Assembly: GCA_965215765.1 (NCBI GenBank)
Contig: OZ244118.1
Coordinates: 1-64,000 of the forward strand
From: G965212025 sp965215765
GTDB taxonomy: Bacteria; Pseudomonadota; Gammaproteobacteria; Poriferisulfidales; Oxydemutatoraceae
Reading direction: 5' to 3'
Length of the DNA: 64,000 bases
Shown here one piece after another: positions 1 to 8,631 of the stretch. The notes under the pieces are model-generated. The model was not told where the DNA came from. It saw nothing but the letters and a program-made list of their open reading frames with translations, and made no database searches. A program made the position numbers and the translations under genes. Each line of letters opens with the position of its first letter. Position 1 is the first letter of the stretch.

Positions 1-2230
1 GCGTCATGGTGTTTGAGCTGACGCAGCCTGCTTTCTTATTTTGAGCTGACTTTCTGTAGTCGAAAGAGCCCTTCAAAAGCTCCGCCGTCACTCGTGATTT
101 ACTGAACAACCAGGCTCGCAACCTTTCTCTCTACCGCTACCCCTCGCTACCTCTGACTTTCACCCACCCCGGTCGGTGGCCAGGTGAAAAACATCGTGCT
201 TTTTTACTCAGCCGCCGTACGCTTGTTGCCCGTCTTGTCGTGCGTCATGGTGTTTGAGTTGACGCAGCCTGCTTTCTTATTTTGAGCTGACTTTCTGCAG
301 TCGCAATAGCCCTTCAAAAGCTCCGCCGTCACTCGTGACTTGCTGAACAGCCTGGCTCGCAGCCTTTCTCTCTACGGCTACCTCTCGCTACTCCTCGCTA
401 CCTCTGACTTTCGTCCACCCCGGTCGGTGGCCAAGTGAAGACATCGCGCTTTTTTATTCAGCCGCCGTGCGCTTGCTGCCCGTCTTGTCGTGCGTCATGG
501 TTTTTGATCTGACGCGACCTGCTTTCTTATTTTGAGCTGACTTTTTGCAGTCGAAAGAGCCCTTCAAAAGCTCCGCCGTCACTCGTGATTTGTTGAACAG
601 CCAGGCTCGCAGCCTTTCTCTCTACGGCTATCCCTCGCTACCTCTGACTTTCGCCCACCCCGGTCGGTGGCCAGGTGAAAAACATCGTGCTTTTTTACTC
701 AGCCGCCGTGCGCCTGCTGCCCGTCTTGTCGTACGTCATGGTTTTTGATCTGGCGCGACCTGCTTTCTTATTTTGAGCTGACTTTCTGTAGTCGGAAGAG
801 CCCTTCAAAAGCTCCGCCATCACTCGTGATTTGCTGAACAGCCAGGCTCGTAGCCTTTCTCTCTACGGCTACCCCTCGTTGCCTCTGACTTTCGCCCACC
901 CCGGTCGGTGGCTAGGTGAAGAACATCGCGCTTTTTTATTCAGCCGCCGTGCACCTGCTACCCGTCTTGTCGTGCGTCATGGTTTTTGAGCTGACGCAGC
1001 CTGCATTCTTATTTTGAGGCAACTTTCTGTAGTCGAAAGAGCCCTTCAAAAGCTCCGCTATCACTCGTGACTTGCTGAACAGCCAAGCTCGCAGCCTTTC
1101 TCTCTACGGCTACCTCTCGCTACCTCTGACTTTCACCCACCCCGGTCGGTGGCCAAGTGAAAGACATCGTGCTTTTTTATTCAGCCGCCGTGCGCCTGCT
1201 TTCTTATTTTGAGACAACTTTCTGTAGTCGAAAAGAGCCCTTCAAAAGCTCCGCCGTCACTCGTGATTTACTGAACAACCAGGCTCGCAACCTTTCTCTC
1301 TACGGCTACCCCTCGCTACCTCTGTCTGTCTGCCACCCCGGTCGGTGGCCAAGTGAAGACATCGCGCTTTTTTATTCAGCCGCCGTGCGCTTGCTGCCCG
1401 TCTTGTCGTGCGTCATGGTTTTTGAGCTGACGCAGCCTGCTTTCCTATTTTGAGCTGACTTTCTGTAGTCGAAAGAGCTCTTCAAAAGCTCCGCCGTCAC
1501 TCGTGACTTGCTGAACAGCCAGGCTCGCAACCTTTCGCTATACCGCTACCCCTCGTTACCTCTGACTTTCGCCCACCCCGGTCGGTGGCCAGGTGAAAAA
1601 CATCGTGCTTTTTTACTCAGACGCCGTGCGCCTGCTGCCCGTCTTGTCGTGCGTCATGGTTTTTGAGCTGACGCAGCCTGCATTCTTATTTTGAGGCAAC
1701 TTTCTGTAGTCGAAAGAGCCCTTCAAAAGCTCCGCCGTCACTCGTGATTTGCTGAACAGCCAGGCTCGCAGCCTTTCTCTCTACGGCTACCCCTCGCTAC
1801 CTCTGACTTTCACCCACCCCGGTCGGTGGCCAGGTGAAAAACATCGTGCTTTTTTACTCAGCCGCCGTGCGCTTGCTGCCCGTCTTGTCGTGCGTCATGG
1901 GTTTTGAGCTGACGCAGCCTGCTTTCTTATTTTGAGGCAACTTTTTGCAGTCGAAAGAGCCCTTCAAAAGCTCCGCCATCACTCGTGACTTGCTGAACAG
2001 CCAGGCTCGCAACCTTTCGCTATACCGCTACCCCTCGTTACCTCTGACTTTCGCCCACCCCGGTCGGTGGCCAGGTGAAAAACATCGTGCTTTTTTACTC
2101 AGCCGCCGTGCGCCTGCTGCCCATCTTGTCGTGCGTCATGGTTTTTGAGCTGACGCGACCTGCTTTCTTATTTTGAGCCGGCTTTTTGCAGTCGAAAGAG
2201 CCCTTCAAAAGCTCCACCGTCACTCGTGAA
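1..2230. repeat. Tandem array, ~240-bp unit, built on the 3' end of the adjacent dehydrogenase gene
   Basis: The block holding CGGTCGGTGG recurs near 170, 421, 661, 902, 1143, 1340, 1580, 1821 and 2061. Spacing is 240-241 bp except for one 250-bp and one 197-bp unit. Each unit also carries CCCTTCAAAAGCTCCGCC, which read on the minus strand gives the last 19 or so codons (starting TSDGG) and the stop of the gene ending at 2168. The last copy is that gene's own 3' end. The other ~180 bp of the unit match nothing I recognise. The window opens inside the array, so the true copy number is unknown. Short plus-strand ORFs recur in phase with the unit and look like by-products, not genes. I see no other feature here. 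Confidence 0.93.
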
Positions 2231-3406
2231 ATACAGGCTTCCATCCGGGGCAAAACCAACACCTATCGGTCTTGCCAGGCGTTTTCCATCCTCGTTTTGA
2301 AATCCTTCAAGCAAAGGGGAAACCTTGGCGGGCTCCGTGCCCAGAACAACCCGCGCTATCCATGGGGGACGCCTGCTCGAGTCTTTCCCTGAGGCACCGC
2401 CATCTGGCAATGTGGCCCAAGAGCCATGCAAGGCGACGACTGCGTTGTTGCGCCAAGTGTCGGAAAAGGTGGTGGGAATGAACGCCACGCCCATAGGCGC
2501 GTTACGGGCGGGGAAAGTTGCAACCGGCTTGGTAACGTCATCGCGAGGAGGAGAAGCAGATACGCAGTCGTCACGCACCAGTCGCTTGCCCTTGAACTGA
2601 AACCAAGGCATGCCGTGAAATGACCCCGACTTCAAGCGGCTGAAATATTCCCGAGGTTGTTCATATCCGTGGTGGTCAGGGCCGTTGTTGCTGGCATACA
2701 GTTCGCCGCTTACTGGGTGCCACGCCATACCGATCGGATTGCGCAGTCCAGAGGAATAAACTTTCCAGACAGCTTTTTTCGGCTGCTCATCCAGAACCAT
2801 GACACCACCTCGCCGGTTGGAAAAAGAATAGCTTTCGTCCAGGTACTCGTTTGAGCAATTGCCGCTGATGCCAAGGCTCAGGTAAATTTTTCCGTCCGGT
2901 CCGACTTTGACTGTTCGGCTTGTGTGACCCCAGCCGCCGGGGAGCTTCGCCACGAGAGCAAAGTCAGTCCACGACATTTTCCGGTTTTTTCGGTAAGTCA
3001 CGCTGTACAGTCCGCTGGTTTTGGCAACCAGCATTTTGTCGTCACGAAACGCGATACTGCCCGGATAGCCATAGGTCTTGAGCAGCTTTTCAGCTTGAAC
3101 ATAAGGAGCTTTCAGGCGGTAGATATAGCCATTCCGGGATCCGACGATCATTTCGTCTTCATAAAACGCAAACAGCCTGGGTTTGTCCATCGATGCCAGG
3201 AATTTCAGTTCGTAGCCATCCGGAACCGACACCGACCACCTGTCGTTGCCGTAAGTGAAGCTTTCTATATGGTATGCGGAGTTGGACGATACCCTGAAAC
3301 TGAAGCTTTCTGCGGCGGCATGAGACGTTATCCCGCAGAGTAAAAGCACCGCAAAGAAAGTGCTGAAAGTGTGTGCCGGAGAATTAAAACAAAACAGAAA
3401 ATTCAT
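2168..3406 (-). CDS. Exported PQQ-type sorbosone/glucose dehydrogenase-like beta-propeller protein
   Basis: Belongs to the sorbosone/soluble glucose dehydrogenase fold (six-bladed beta-propeller). Family members oxidise sugars or aldoses with PQQ in the periplasm; the actual substrate here is unknown. Landmarks are GLRNPIGMAWHP, then NNGPDHHGYEQPREYF, an HGSW segment and the C-terminal GVGFAPDGSLYFTSDGG. The ATG at 3406 is preferred over an in-frame ATG at 3442: it has GAGGT about 8 nt upstream and starts a signal peptide (hydrophobic stretch FFAVLLLCGIT followed by AAAES). The gene is 412 codons from that start. It lies downstream of pqqE and pip on the same strand, fitting a PQQ consumer beside the biosynthesis genes. 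Its last codons seed the array at 1-2230. Confidence 0.75.
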   Translation of the reverse strand: MNFLFCFNSPAHTFSTFFAVLLLCGITSHAAAESFSFRVSSNSAYHIESFTYGNDRWSVSVPDGYELKFLASMDKPRLFAFYEDEMIVGSRNGYIYRLKAPYVQAEKLLKTYGYPGSIAFRDDKMLVAKTSGLYSVTYRKNRKMSWTDFALVAKLPGGWGHTSRTVKVGPDGKIYLSLGISGNCSNEYLDESYSFSNRRGGVMVLDEQPKKAVWKVYSSGLRNPIGMAWHPVSGELYASNNGPDHHGYEQPREYFSRLKSGSFHGMPWFQFKGKRLVRDDCVSASPPRDDVTKPVATFPARNAPMGVAFIPTTFSDTWRNNAVVALHGSWATLPDGGASGKDSSRRPPWIARVVLGTEPAKVSPLLEGFQNEDGKRLARPIGVGFAPDGSLYFTSDGGAFEGLFRLQKAGSK

Positions 3407-3488
3407 AGTCGTACCTCGTGATGCTGTGGGCGACATAAACAACAGAACCCGCCACCAAGGCGCAAGGGCTCCACTTCAAGCAGGAACC

Positions 3489-3860
3489 GTTCACCCCAAC
3501 AGCTCCTTGATGGCAGCACGCATGGCATCCGCTACCCCGATCTCCGATTGGCTGTGCCCTGCGCTTTCCACGTCAAGCTTTTTCCCGGCCGGCCACTTCT
3601 CAAGCAGTCTCCGTTCACCCCAACAGCTCCTCGATGGCAGCACGCATGGCATCCGCTACCCCGATCTCCGATTGGCTGTGCCCTGCGCTTTCCACGTCAA
3701 GCTTTTTCCCGGCCGGCCACTTCTCAAGCAGTCTCCGTTCACCCCAACAGCTCCTCGATGGCAACACGCATGGCATCCGCTACCCCGGCCTCCGATTGGC
3801 TGTGCCCTGCGCTTTCCACGTCAAGCTTTTTCCCGGCGGGCCACTTCTCAAGCAGTCTCC
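3489..3860. repeat. Three 124-bp tandem copies of the pip 3' end
   Basis: Units begin at 3489, 3613 and 3737 with GTTCACCCCAACAGCTCC, giving an exact 124-bp period. The third unit is the genuine 3' end of pip. The two extra units lie beyond its stop and repeat the last ~41 codons, including the segment with the catalytic histidine (AGHSQSE). They have no start of their own and are shards. The seam follows TCTCCG, and the flank left of the first unit also reads CCG before TTCACC, so a 3-bp match lies at the join. The 46 bases between 3443 and 3489 hold nothing I recognise. Confidence 0.95.
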
Positions 3861-4686
3861 GGGCATTGCTGGGTGGACACAGCAAGTCGTAGCGGGACTG
3901 CACAACAATTCCCGGGATGTCTTTCATGCGATCCATACCGTCAAGAATCTGGTTGGGTTCCAGAAAGCAGTGCTGGGAGAAATAGTGCGCCTCCACTCTC
4001 GGGGTTCGTGGGGTCTTTCTGTCGGCAGGTGCATTCTGGGGGCTGAGATCAGGTGGAAAAACAGGCACTGTCCCGACTAGCTCTGACAGGCATCTTTCGT
4101 AGTCATGCCAGACAAAAGACGCAGCACGGGAAATTTCCGGATCCTCGTCAAGCAGGAGACGGTACCAGGCACTCAGCACGTCCGAGCGTTCCATATCATC
4201 AACAAGCGCAACGAAGCGTGCGAACGCTTCGGGATAGAAAACGGCAGGTAGGCTCAGAAAAGCGCGCTTAAGCTCAGCGTCCGTGCCGAAAAACAGTGAA
4301 CGCAAAACCAGCCCGAGTACCCGCTCAGGATGTTTCTGGGCGTAAAGCAGTGCCAGCGTTGACCCCCAGGAGCCGCCAACCAGAAGCCACTTCTCAATGG
4401 CAAAATGCCTGCGCACCGTCTCCAGGTCTTCCAAAAGTGCTTCGGTTGTATTTTCCTCCAGCAAGCCAAGAGGTTCACTCTGCCCGCTGCCTCTCTGATC
4501 AGGAAGAATCACTCGGCACCGTCCTGAAGGAAAAAGACGGAGATGTCCCGGGTGGCAACCGCTTCCCGGGCCACCGTGCAAAAGCACCGCGCACGGCAAG
4601 GCTTTTTCACCGCTATCAGAGACGTGTACTGTGTGCAGCGCGGACACTGCGAGTTTAGTTTGGGTTCTTTCTGTTTTCCGCATCAC
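3739..4686 (-). CDS. pip: Proline iminopeptidase-like alpha/beta hydrolase
   Basis: Proline iminopeptidases (peptidase family S33) remove N-terminal proline from peptides in the cytoplasm. The oxyanion motif HGGPG is at residues 37-41, the nucleophile Ser106 is in GGSWGS, and Asp267 (SRYDLLCPP) and His295 (AGHSQ) complete the triad. At 315 aa it is full length. The N-terminus MMRKTERTQ is repeated twice upstream (starts at 4925 and 5189), so three potential translation starts exist, but only this one continues into the full protein. In the undamaged ancestor the pip start overlapped the end of pqqE, which suggests a pqqABCDE-pip operon. A role in trimming PqqA-derived peptide is conceivable from context only. 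Both ends of this gene have been tandemly amplified. Confidence 0.9.
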   Translation of the reverse strand: MMRKTERTQTKLAVSALHTVHVSDSGEKALPCAVLLHGGPGSGCHPGHLRLFPSGRCRVILPDQRGSGQSEPLGLLEENTTEALLEDLETVRRHFAIEKWLLVGGSWGSTLALLYAQKHPERVLGLVLRSLFFGTDAELKRAFLSLPAVFYPEAFARFVALVDDMERSDVLSAWYRLLLDEDPEISRAASFVWHDYERCLSELVGTVPVFPPDLSPQNAPADRKTPRTPRVEAHYFSQHCFLEPNQILDGMDRMKDIPGIVVQSRYDLLCPPSNARRLLEKWPAGKKLDVESAGHSQSEAGVADAMRVAIEELLG

Positions 4687-5189
4687 TTACGGCACCTAAG
4701 GTTCCGGGTTTTTCACGATTGAAAAAACCAATGCGCCGGTAATCAAAGCGGGAATCTGTCTTGTGCGATGCAGTCTGGGCGATATTCCGGGTGACAACCG
4801 CTTCCCGGGCCACCATGCAAAAGCACCGCGCACGGCAAGGCTTTTTCACCGCTATCAGAGACGTGTACTGTATGCAGCGCAGATACTGCGAGTCTAGTTT
4901 GGGCTCTTTCTGTTTTCCGCATCACTTACGGCACCTAAGGTTCCGGGTTTTTCACGATTGAAAAAACCAATGCGCCGGTAATCAAAGCGGGAATCTGTCT
5001 TGTGCGATGCAGTCTGGGCGATGCTGAGCAGGGAAAAAGACGGAGATGTCCCGGGTGGCAACCGCTTCCCGGGTCACCATGCAAAACCACCGCGCACTGC
5101 AAGGCTTTTTCACCGCTATCAACGACGCGCACTGTGTGCAGCGCGGATACTGCGAGTCTAGTTTGGGTTCTTTCTGTTTTCCGCATCAC
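4687..5189 (-). repeat. Two extra copies of the pqqE 3' end / pip 5' end junction
   Basis: A ~240-265 bp segment holding the last ~28 codons of pqqE, the pqqE-pip overlap and the first ~50 codons of pip occurs three times in tandem. Pip start codons lie at 5189, 4925 and 4686 (spacings 264 and 239). In the two upstream copies the pip N-terminus (for example MMRKTERTQTRLAV at 5189) runs into pqqE tail sequence out of frame and stops after 60-85 codons. They are decoy starts rather than genes. The two seams differ: one joins ...GCTGAGCA to GGGAAAAAGACGG near 5030, the other joins ...GGGCGAT to ATTCCGGGTG near 4785. The copies therefore arose by separate events or were edited later. Confidence 0.9.
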
Positions 5190-6324
5190 TTACGGCACGT
5201 AAGGCTCCAGTTTTTTCACGATTGAAAAAACCAATGCGCCGGTAATCAAAGCGGGAATCTGTCTTGTGCGATGCAGTCTGGGCGATGCTGAGCATTGCCT
5301 CGTGGTGATCTGAGAATTCGCAGGCGGGATCCATGTTGGCTGCGTCACCGGTAATGGCAAAAGCCTGACATCGGCAACCACCCCAGTCGATGGTATGCCG
5401 CTCGCAGCTACGGCACTTGGCAGGCATCCAGGAAGTGCCCCGAAACTGTTCAAAAGCTTCCGAGTGCTCCCAGATTTCTTCCAAAGAATGCTCAAGCACA
5501 TTATCAAAGCGCAAGGTATTAATGCTTTCAGCAGCGTGGCAGGGCAGGACTTTTCCTGACGGGGTGACGTTCAGAAACTGACGCCCCCAGCCGCTCATGC
5601 AGGCTTTGGGACGCTTCGCGTAGTAGTCGGGAACCACGAAGTCGATGACCATAATACCCTTGAGCCGCTCAATGGCCTCGGCAACTACGGCATTCGCTTT
5701 TTCCAGTTGCGTAATCGTTGGCATCAATGTGGAGCGATTGTGATATGCCCATCCGTAGTACTGGACGTGCGCGATCTCCATGCGTGAGCCCTCCATTTCC
5801 ACCGCAAGATCAATAATCTGTGGCAGATGCTCAATGTTCATCCGGTGTATCGGAGCATTGACGGTCAACGGCAGCCCGGCTCCGACGACTGCTTTTGCGA
5901 CCTCCATTTTTTTCGCGTACCCCTGTTTGTTACCACCAATAAAATTCGCGTTTTTTTCCTCGTAATCCTGGATGCTGATTTGCACATGCTCAAGACCCAG
6001 CTCGGTAAGAGCTTCTATGCGCTGCTTGTCAAAGGTCACGGCAGACGTAATGAGGTTGGTGTAAATGCCGAACTCGCTTGCCTTTTCCACCAGCCGTTCC
6101 AAGTCGGGTCTCAGTCCCGGTTCACCGCCTGAAAAATGCGCTTGAAAGACGCCGAGCTTGGCGGCTTGTTCCAGCACGTCAATCCACTTTTCGGTGCTCA
6201 GCTCAGTCGCCGCTTTTTCCAGCTCCAACGGGTTGGAACAGTAGGGGCACTGCAATGGGCAACGGTGCGTCAGCTCGCAAAGGATGGCAAGCGGTTTTCC
6301 GAGATTCGGGTTCGAGTCAGTCAT
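5158..6324 (-). CDS. pqqE: PQQ biosynthesis radical SAM enzyme PqqE
   Basis: PqqE cross-links the Glu and Tyr side chains of PqqA, presented by PqqD, in the first committed step of PQQ synthesis. The SAM cluster cysteines are C22, C26 and C29 (RCPLQCPYC). A SPASM region follows with cysteines in RPKACMSGWG, VLPCHAAES, CRSCERH and GGCRCQAFA. The 388-aa length is in the family range. The last ~30 residues (after SDHHEAML) are in the segment duplicated downstream. The stop at 5158 lies inside the first pip start copy (5189), so the genes overlap by 32 nt in the parental arrangement. The start overlaps the pqqD stop by 8 nt, indicating translational coupling. Confidence 0.96.
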   Translation of the reverse strand: MTDSNPNLGKPLAILCELTHRCPLQCPYCSNPLELEKAATELSTEKWIDVLEQAAKLGVFQAHFSGGEPGLRPDLERLVEKASEFGIYTNLITSAVTFDKQRIEALTELGLEHVQISIQDYEEKNANFIGGNKQGYAKKMEVAKAVVGAGLPLTVNAPIHRMNIEHLPQIIDLAVEMEGSRMEIAHVQYYGWAYHNRSTLMPTITQLEKANAVVAEAIERLKGIMVIDFVVPDYYAKRPKACMSGWGRQFLNVTPSGKVLPCHAAESINTLRFDNVLEHSLEEIWEHSEAFEQFRGTSWMPAKCRSCERHTIDWGGCRCQAFAITGDAANMDPACEFSDHHEAMLSIAQTASHKTDSRFDYRRIGFFNREKTGALRAVSDAENRKNPN

Positions 6325-6634
6325 GATCCTGTTTTATCGTCATGAAGCGTTTGTCTGTGAGGTCTTGCAGCAAGGGCAAAATATCTCTTTTGATGTCTTC
6401 TGCTGAAGCATTGTATTCGTTCGCCAGGCTTTGTGCGATTTCGTCCACTGTGGCTTCCCCGTCACAACGGCGGATCGTCTCCAGCGCAGGCTCGTCAGGC
6501 TCAAGCAGACGCTCAGGGGCAAGCAAGACCCACTGGTCGCGCACCTTGTTGTGTTGCAACTTGACGTGTTTGGCAAGCAATGGGCGGGATGCCGAACTGA
6601 CAATTTGACGGCCACGCTGTCCTTGAGCCGTCAA
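6317..6634 (-). CDS. pqqD: PQQ biosynthesis peptide chaperone PqqD
   Basis: PqqD binds the PqqA precursor peptide and delivers it to PqqE (the RRE-type fold of RiPP pathways). The 105-aa protein shows the family pattern of a conserved N-terminal beta region (LLAKHVKLQHNKVRDQWVLLAPERLLEPDE) followed by the helical part (TVDEIAQSLANEYNA and the C-terminal DIKRDILPLLQDL). It overlaps pqqE downstream and the pqqC stop (6631) upstream by 4 nt, so it is part of a tightly coupled operon. It is separate, not fused to PqqC as in some methylotrophs. Confidence 0.94.
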   Translation of the reverse strand: MTAQGQRGRQIVSSASRPLLAKHVKLQHNKVRDQWVLLAPERLLEPDEPALETIRRCDGEATVDEIAQSLANEYNASAEDIKRDILPLLQDLTDKRFMTIKQDHD

Positions 6635-7383
6635 GGGGTGCTCGCGTCCGGAATAAAGCAGCCGGGGGGAATCAGCCCCGGGGACACGTAGGCAAAGTAC
6701 AGCGCGTCAAGCTGCGCCCACAGCACGTCGCACTTGAAAAGCAAAGCCTTGCAAACCGCTTTTTGTTCACGCTCGGTGCGCGCATTTTTAAGAACATAAG
6801 CCAAAGCGAAGTCCACATCCCTGCGCGCTTGCGTCAGTCTGGGCTTGAAGTAAGCCAGTGTGTCTTCGTCAATGAAGTCGTAATTTTCCAGCATGCCGGC
6901 CATTCTTTCTGCGATGATCTGTGGCGAAAACAATTCCGTCAGAGATGAGGCAATCGCGTCCAGTAAAGGCATTTCGCGAACAAACTGCACATAAGCCTGT
7001 ACTGCGAATCGGGTCGCCGGTAACGCCCCTTCACGAGAAATCACGTAATCCTGATCCACGCCGAGGCTTCCGGTCAATTTAAGCCAACGCACAATGCCAC
7101 CGTCACTCTTCAAATTTCCGTCGTGATCTTCAACACGTTCTCGCCACTTTCGCCGGATTTCCCGATCTTCTATTTTTGCCATCAGGCTTAAATCCTTGAT
7201 GGGAATCGCAGCCTGATAACAGTATCGATTCAGTGCCCATGCCTGAATCTGTCCTTTGTTCAGTTTTCCGCTGTGTAAAAGCTTGTGAAAGGGATGGTGA
7301 TTGTGATACCGCTCTGCCCCGATGTCTCTCAACGCCTGCTCCAGTTCGTGCTCTTTCATGATCTCAACAGCCTCGGGGATCAT
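6631..7383 (-). CDS. pqqC: Pyrroloquinoline-quinone synthase PqqC
   Basis: PqqC catalyses the final eight-electron oxidation and ring closure that yields PQQ, without a metal cofactor. The sequence carries the family core YHNHHPFHKLLHSGKLNKGQ, the ALNRYCYQAAIPIKDL helix and the segment ERVEDHDG. I place the start at the ATG at 7383, giving 250 aa, because it forms an ATGA overlap with the pqqB stop. An in-frame ATG at 7419 would add 12 residues from inside pqqB and is less likely. It lies between pqqB and pqqD in the standard gene order. Confidence 0.95.
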   Translation of the reverse strand: MIPEAVEIMKEHELEQALRDIGAERYHNHHPFHKLLHSGKLNKGQIQAWALNRYCYQAAIPIKDLSLMAKIEDREIRRKWRERVEDHDGNLKSDGGIVRWLKLTGSLGVDQDYVISREGALPATRFAVQAYVQFVREMPLLDAIASSLTELFSPQIIAERMAGMLENYDFIDEDTLAYFKPRLTQARRDVDFALAYVLKNARTEREQKAVCKALLFKCDVLWAQLDALYFAYVSPGLIPPGCFIPDASTP

Positions 7384-8300
7384 AGTGTTATACCCTGACC
7401 GTCGTAAGCAATTTCCCATCCCGCTGCCTCTACAGTTTTTCGCTCCTCTGAATTCTCCGCGAGTATCGGGTTCGTGTTATTGATGTGGATGAAGACTTTT
7501 CTTTTCACGTTCAATTCGGCAAATCCCTCCATGGCCTTTTCATTGTCTATGTGCCCCATTCTCGCGCCGGTCTTGACGCCCACACCCGTTTCGAGCATTT
7601 CTTCGTTCTGATAGACCGTGCCATCGAAAAAAACCAGTTCCGCGCCGCTCAGCCGGCTTTTTATTTCCTCGCTCAAGTAGGCACAGCCGGACAGGTAATA
7701 AAACGATGCGCCGGTCTCATCCCGTATGTACAGACCCACTGTATCGCCTTCTTCAGTCCCGAAATTTGAACCCTGGCCTTCGTTTTCCAGATAAAGCGCA
7801 ACTTTTCCCGGAACCGGAAACATATCAATGTGTAAACCAAGCTCCTTTCCATCAACGTCTTTCAACGCAATTTGCCCCGGAATCTGCACGCTTCGTTGTT
7901 TGACGAATTTTTCATTCAGCACGCGAAACACCGAATTGCTTTGCAGAATGGTCTGCACACGCTCTGTGGAATAAAGAGAAAAAGGCTGGCTTTCACGCAA
8001 AGTCAGCAACCCGGCGATGTGGTCAATATCACCGTTTGTTAAAACTATGGATTTTATCGGGCTGTGTCTGAGACCTTCGCCACGCGGATGCAACTCCTGG
8101 TTGTCAGCAATTTGTTGCCTGACGTCAGGAGAGCAATTTAAAAGTACGTAATCTTTACCGTTGCTACTGACGGCAACGGAGGCTTGAGTTCGGGGGGTAA
8201 AAAAAGAATTGCCAGCCCTGACGGACTGGCAATTCAAACACTTGCAGTTCCACTGAGGGAACCCGCCGCCAGCTGCTGACCCCAGTACTACAATCCGCAT
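7380..8300 (-). CDS. pqqB: PQQ biosynthesis protein PqqB, metallo-beta-lactamase fold
   Basis: PqqB is an MBL-fold protein thought to act as an iron-dependent hydroxylase on the tyrosine of the PQQ intermediate. The N-terminus reads MRIVVLGSAAGGGFPQWNC and is followed by a cysteine cluster (CKCLNC) that binds a structural metal in the family. The fold motif shows as LTNGDIDHIAGLL. At 306 aa it is full length. The stop overlaps the pqqC ATG by 4 nt. The start lies 46 nt after the pqqA stop, so pqqA and pqqB probably share one transcript. Confidence 0.96.
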   Translation of the reverse strand: MRIVVLGSAAGGGFPQWNCKCLNCQSVRAGNSFFTPRTQASVAVSSNGKDYVLLNCSPDVRQQIADNQELHPRGEGLRHSPIKSIVLTNGDIDHIAGLLTLRESQPFSLYSTERVQTILQSNSVFRVLNEKFVKQRSVQIPGQIALKDVDGKELGLHIDMFPVPGKVALYLENEGQGSNFGTEEGDTVGLYIRDETGASFYYLSGCAYLSEEIKSRLSGAELVFFDGTVYQNEEMLETGVGVKTGARMGHIDNEKAMEGFAELNVKRKVFIHINNTNPILAENSEERKTVEAAGWEIAYDGQGITL

Positions 8301-8346
8301 GCTTCATGCAGAATGGGGTTAATGCCGGCTTCGCTTTAGCTTTCTG

Positions 8347-8430
8347 TTAGGAAAGTTCGGCGCAAGCGTAGCAGTTGATTTCCATGCCAACTGCGCTTTC
8401 CCGTAGAACGGGGGTATTCCATGTCTTCAT
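8347..8430 (-). CDS. pqqA: PQQ precursor peptide PqqA (27 aa)
   Basis: PqqA is the ribosomal peptide whose Glu and Tyr become the PQQ skeleton. The peptide starts MKTWNTPVLRE and ends MEINCYACAELS. The crosslinked pair are Glu17 and Tyr21 in the E-x3-Y motif. A strong AGGAGG lies 7 nt before the ATG. Cysteines stand on both sides of the reactive tyrosine (C20 and C23), which differs from the better-known PqqA variants and could matter for handling by PqqE/PqqD. It is the first gene of pqqABCDE. Confidence 0.95.
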   Translation of the reverse strand: MKTWNTPVLRESAVGMEINCYACAELS

Positions 8431-8447
8431 AAACTATCCTCCTTGAA

Positions 8448-8462
8448 GGTTTTGACAAAACC
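8448..8462. promoter_or_regulatory. Palindrome in the pqqA leader
   Basis: GGTTTTGACAAAACC is a perfect inverted repeat around a single central base. It lies in the predicted pqqA 5' leader, about 18 nt before the start codon and just upstream of the ribosome binding site. It could be an operator or a weak leader hairpin. No regulator can be assigned from sequence. Confidence 0.35.
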
Positions 8463-8503
8463 ACACACCCAAGAATTAAGGTGCGTCGCTGAATTCGGTA
8501 CGT

Positions 8504-8533
8504 ACTTTACGCTACTTTTTAGGGTTGTGTCAA
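8504..8533 (-). promoter_or_regulatory. Putative sigma-70 promoter of pqqA
   Basis: On the minus strand a perfect -35 box TTGACA (8528-8533) is followed after 18 bp by TAAAGT (8504-8509, four of six matches to TATAAT). Transcription would start near 8497 and leave a leader of about 67 nt before pqqA. The promoter lies about 100 bp from the left edge of the dps array, so array growth has not invaded it. Confidence 0.5.
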
Positions 8534-8631
8534 CATGGGTCAGGGTCGCTTTGTCCCAAAGCCTTCACGCAACACGGGTCAAGTCCATCAGACAACGAGC
8601 CGCCGGCAAGGCAATTGTATAAGCGTAATCG

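Noticed and set aside
1..2230. CRISPR array
   Set aside because: The whole 240-bp unit is repeated with scattered substitutions. There are no short identical repeats separated by unique spacers, and no cas genes.
2924..3343. Plus-strand ORFs antisense to the sorbosone-dehydrogenase-like gene and pip
   Set aside because: They are shadows of clear minus-strand genes with recognised motifs.
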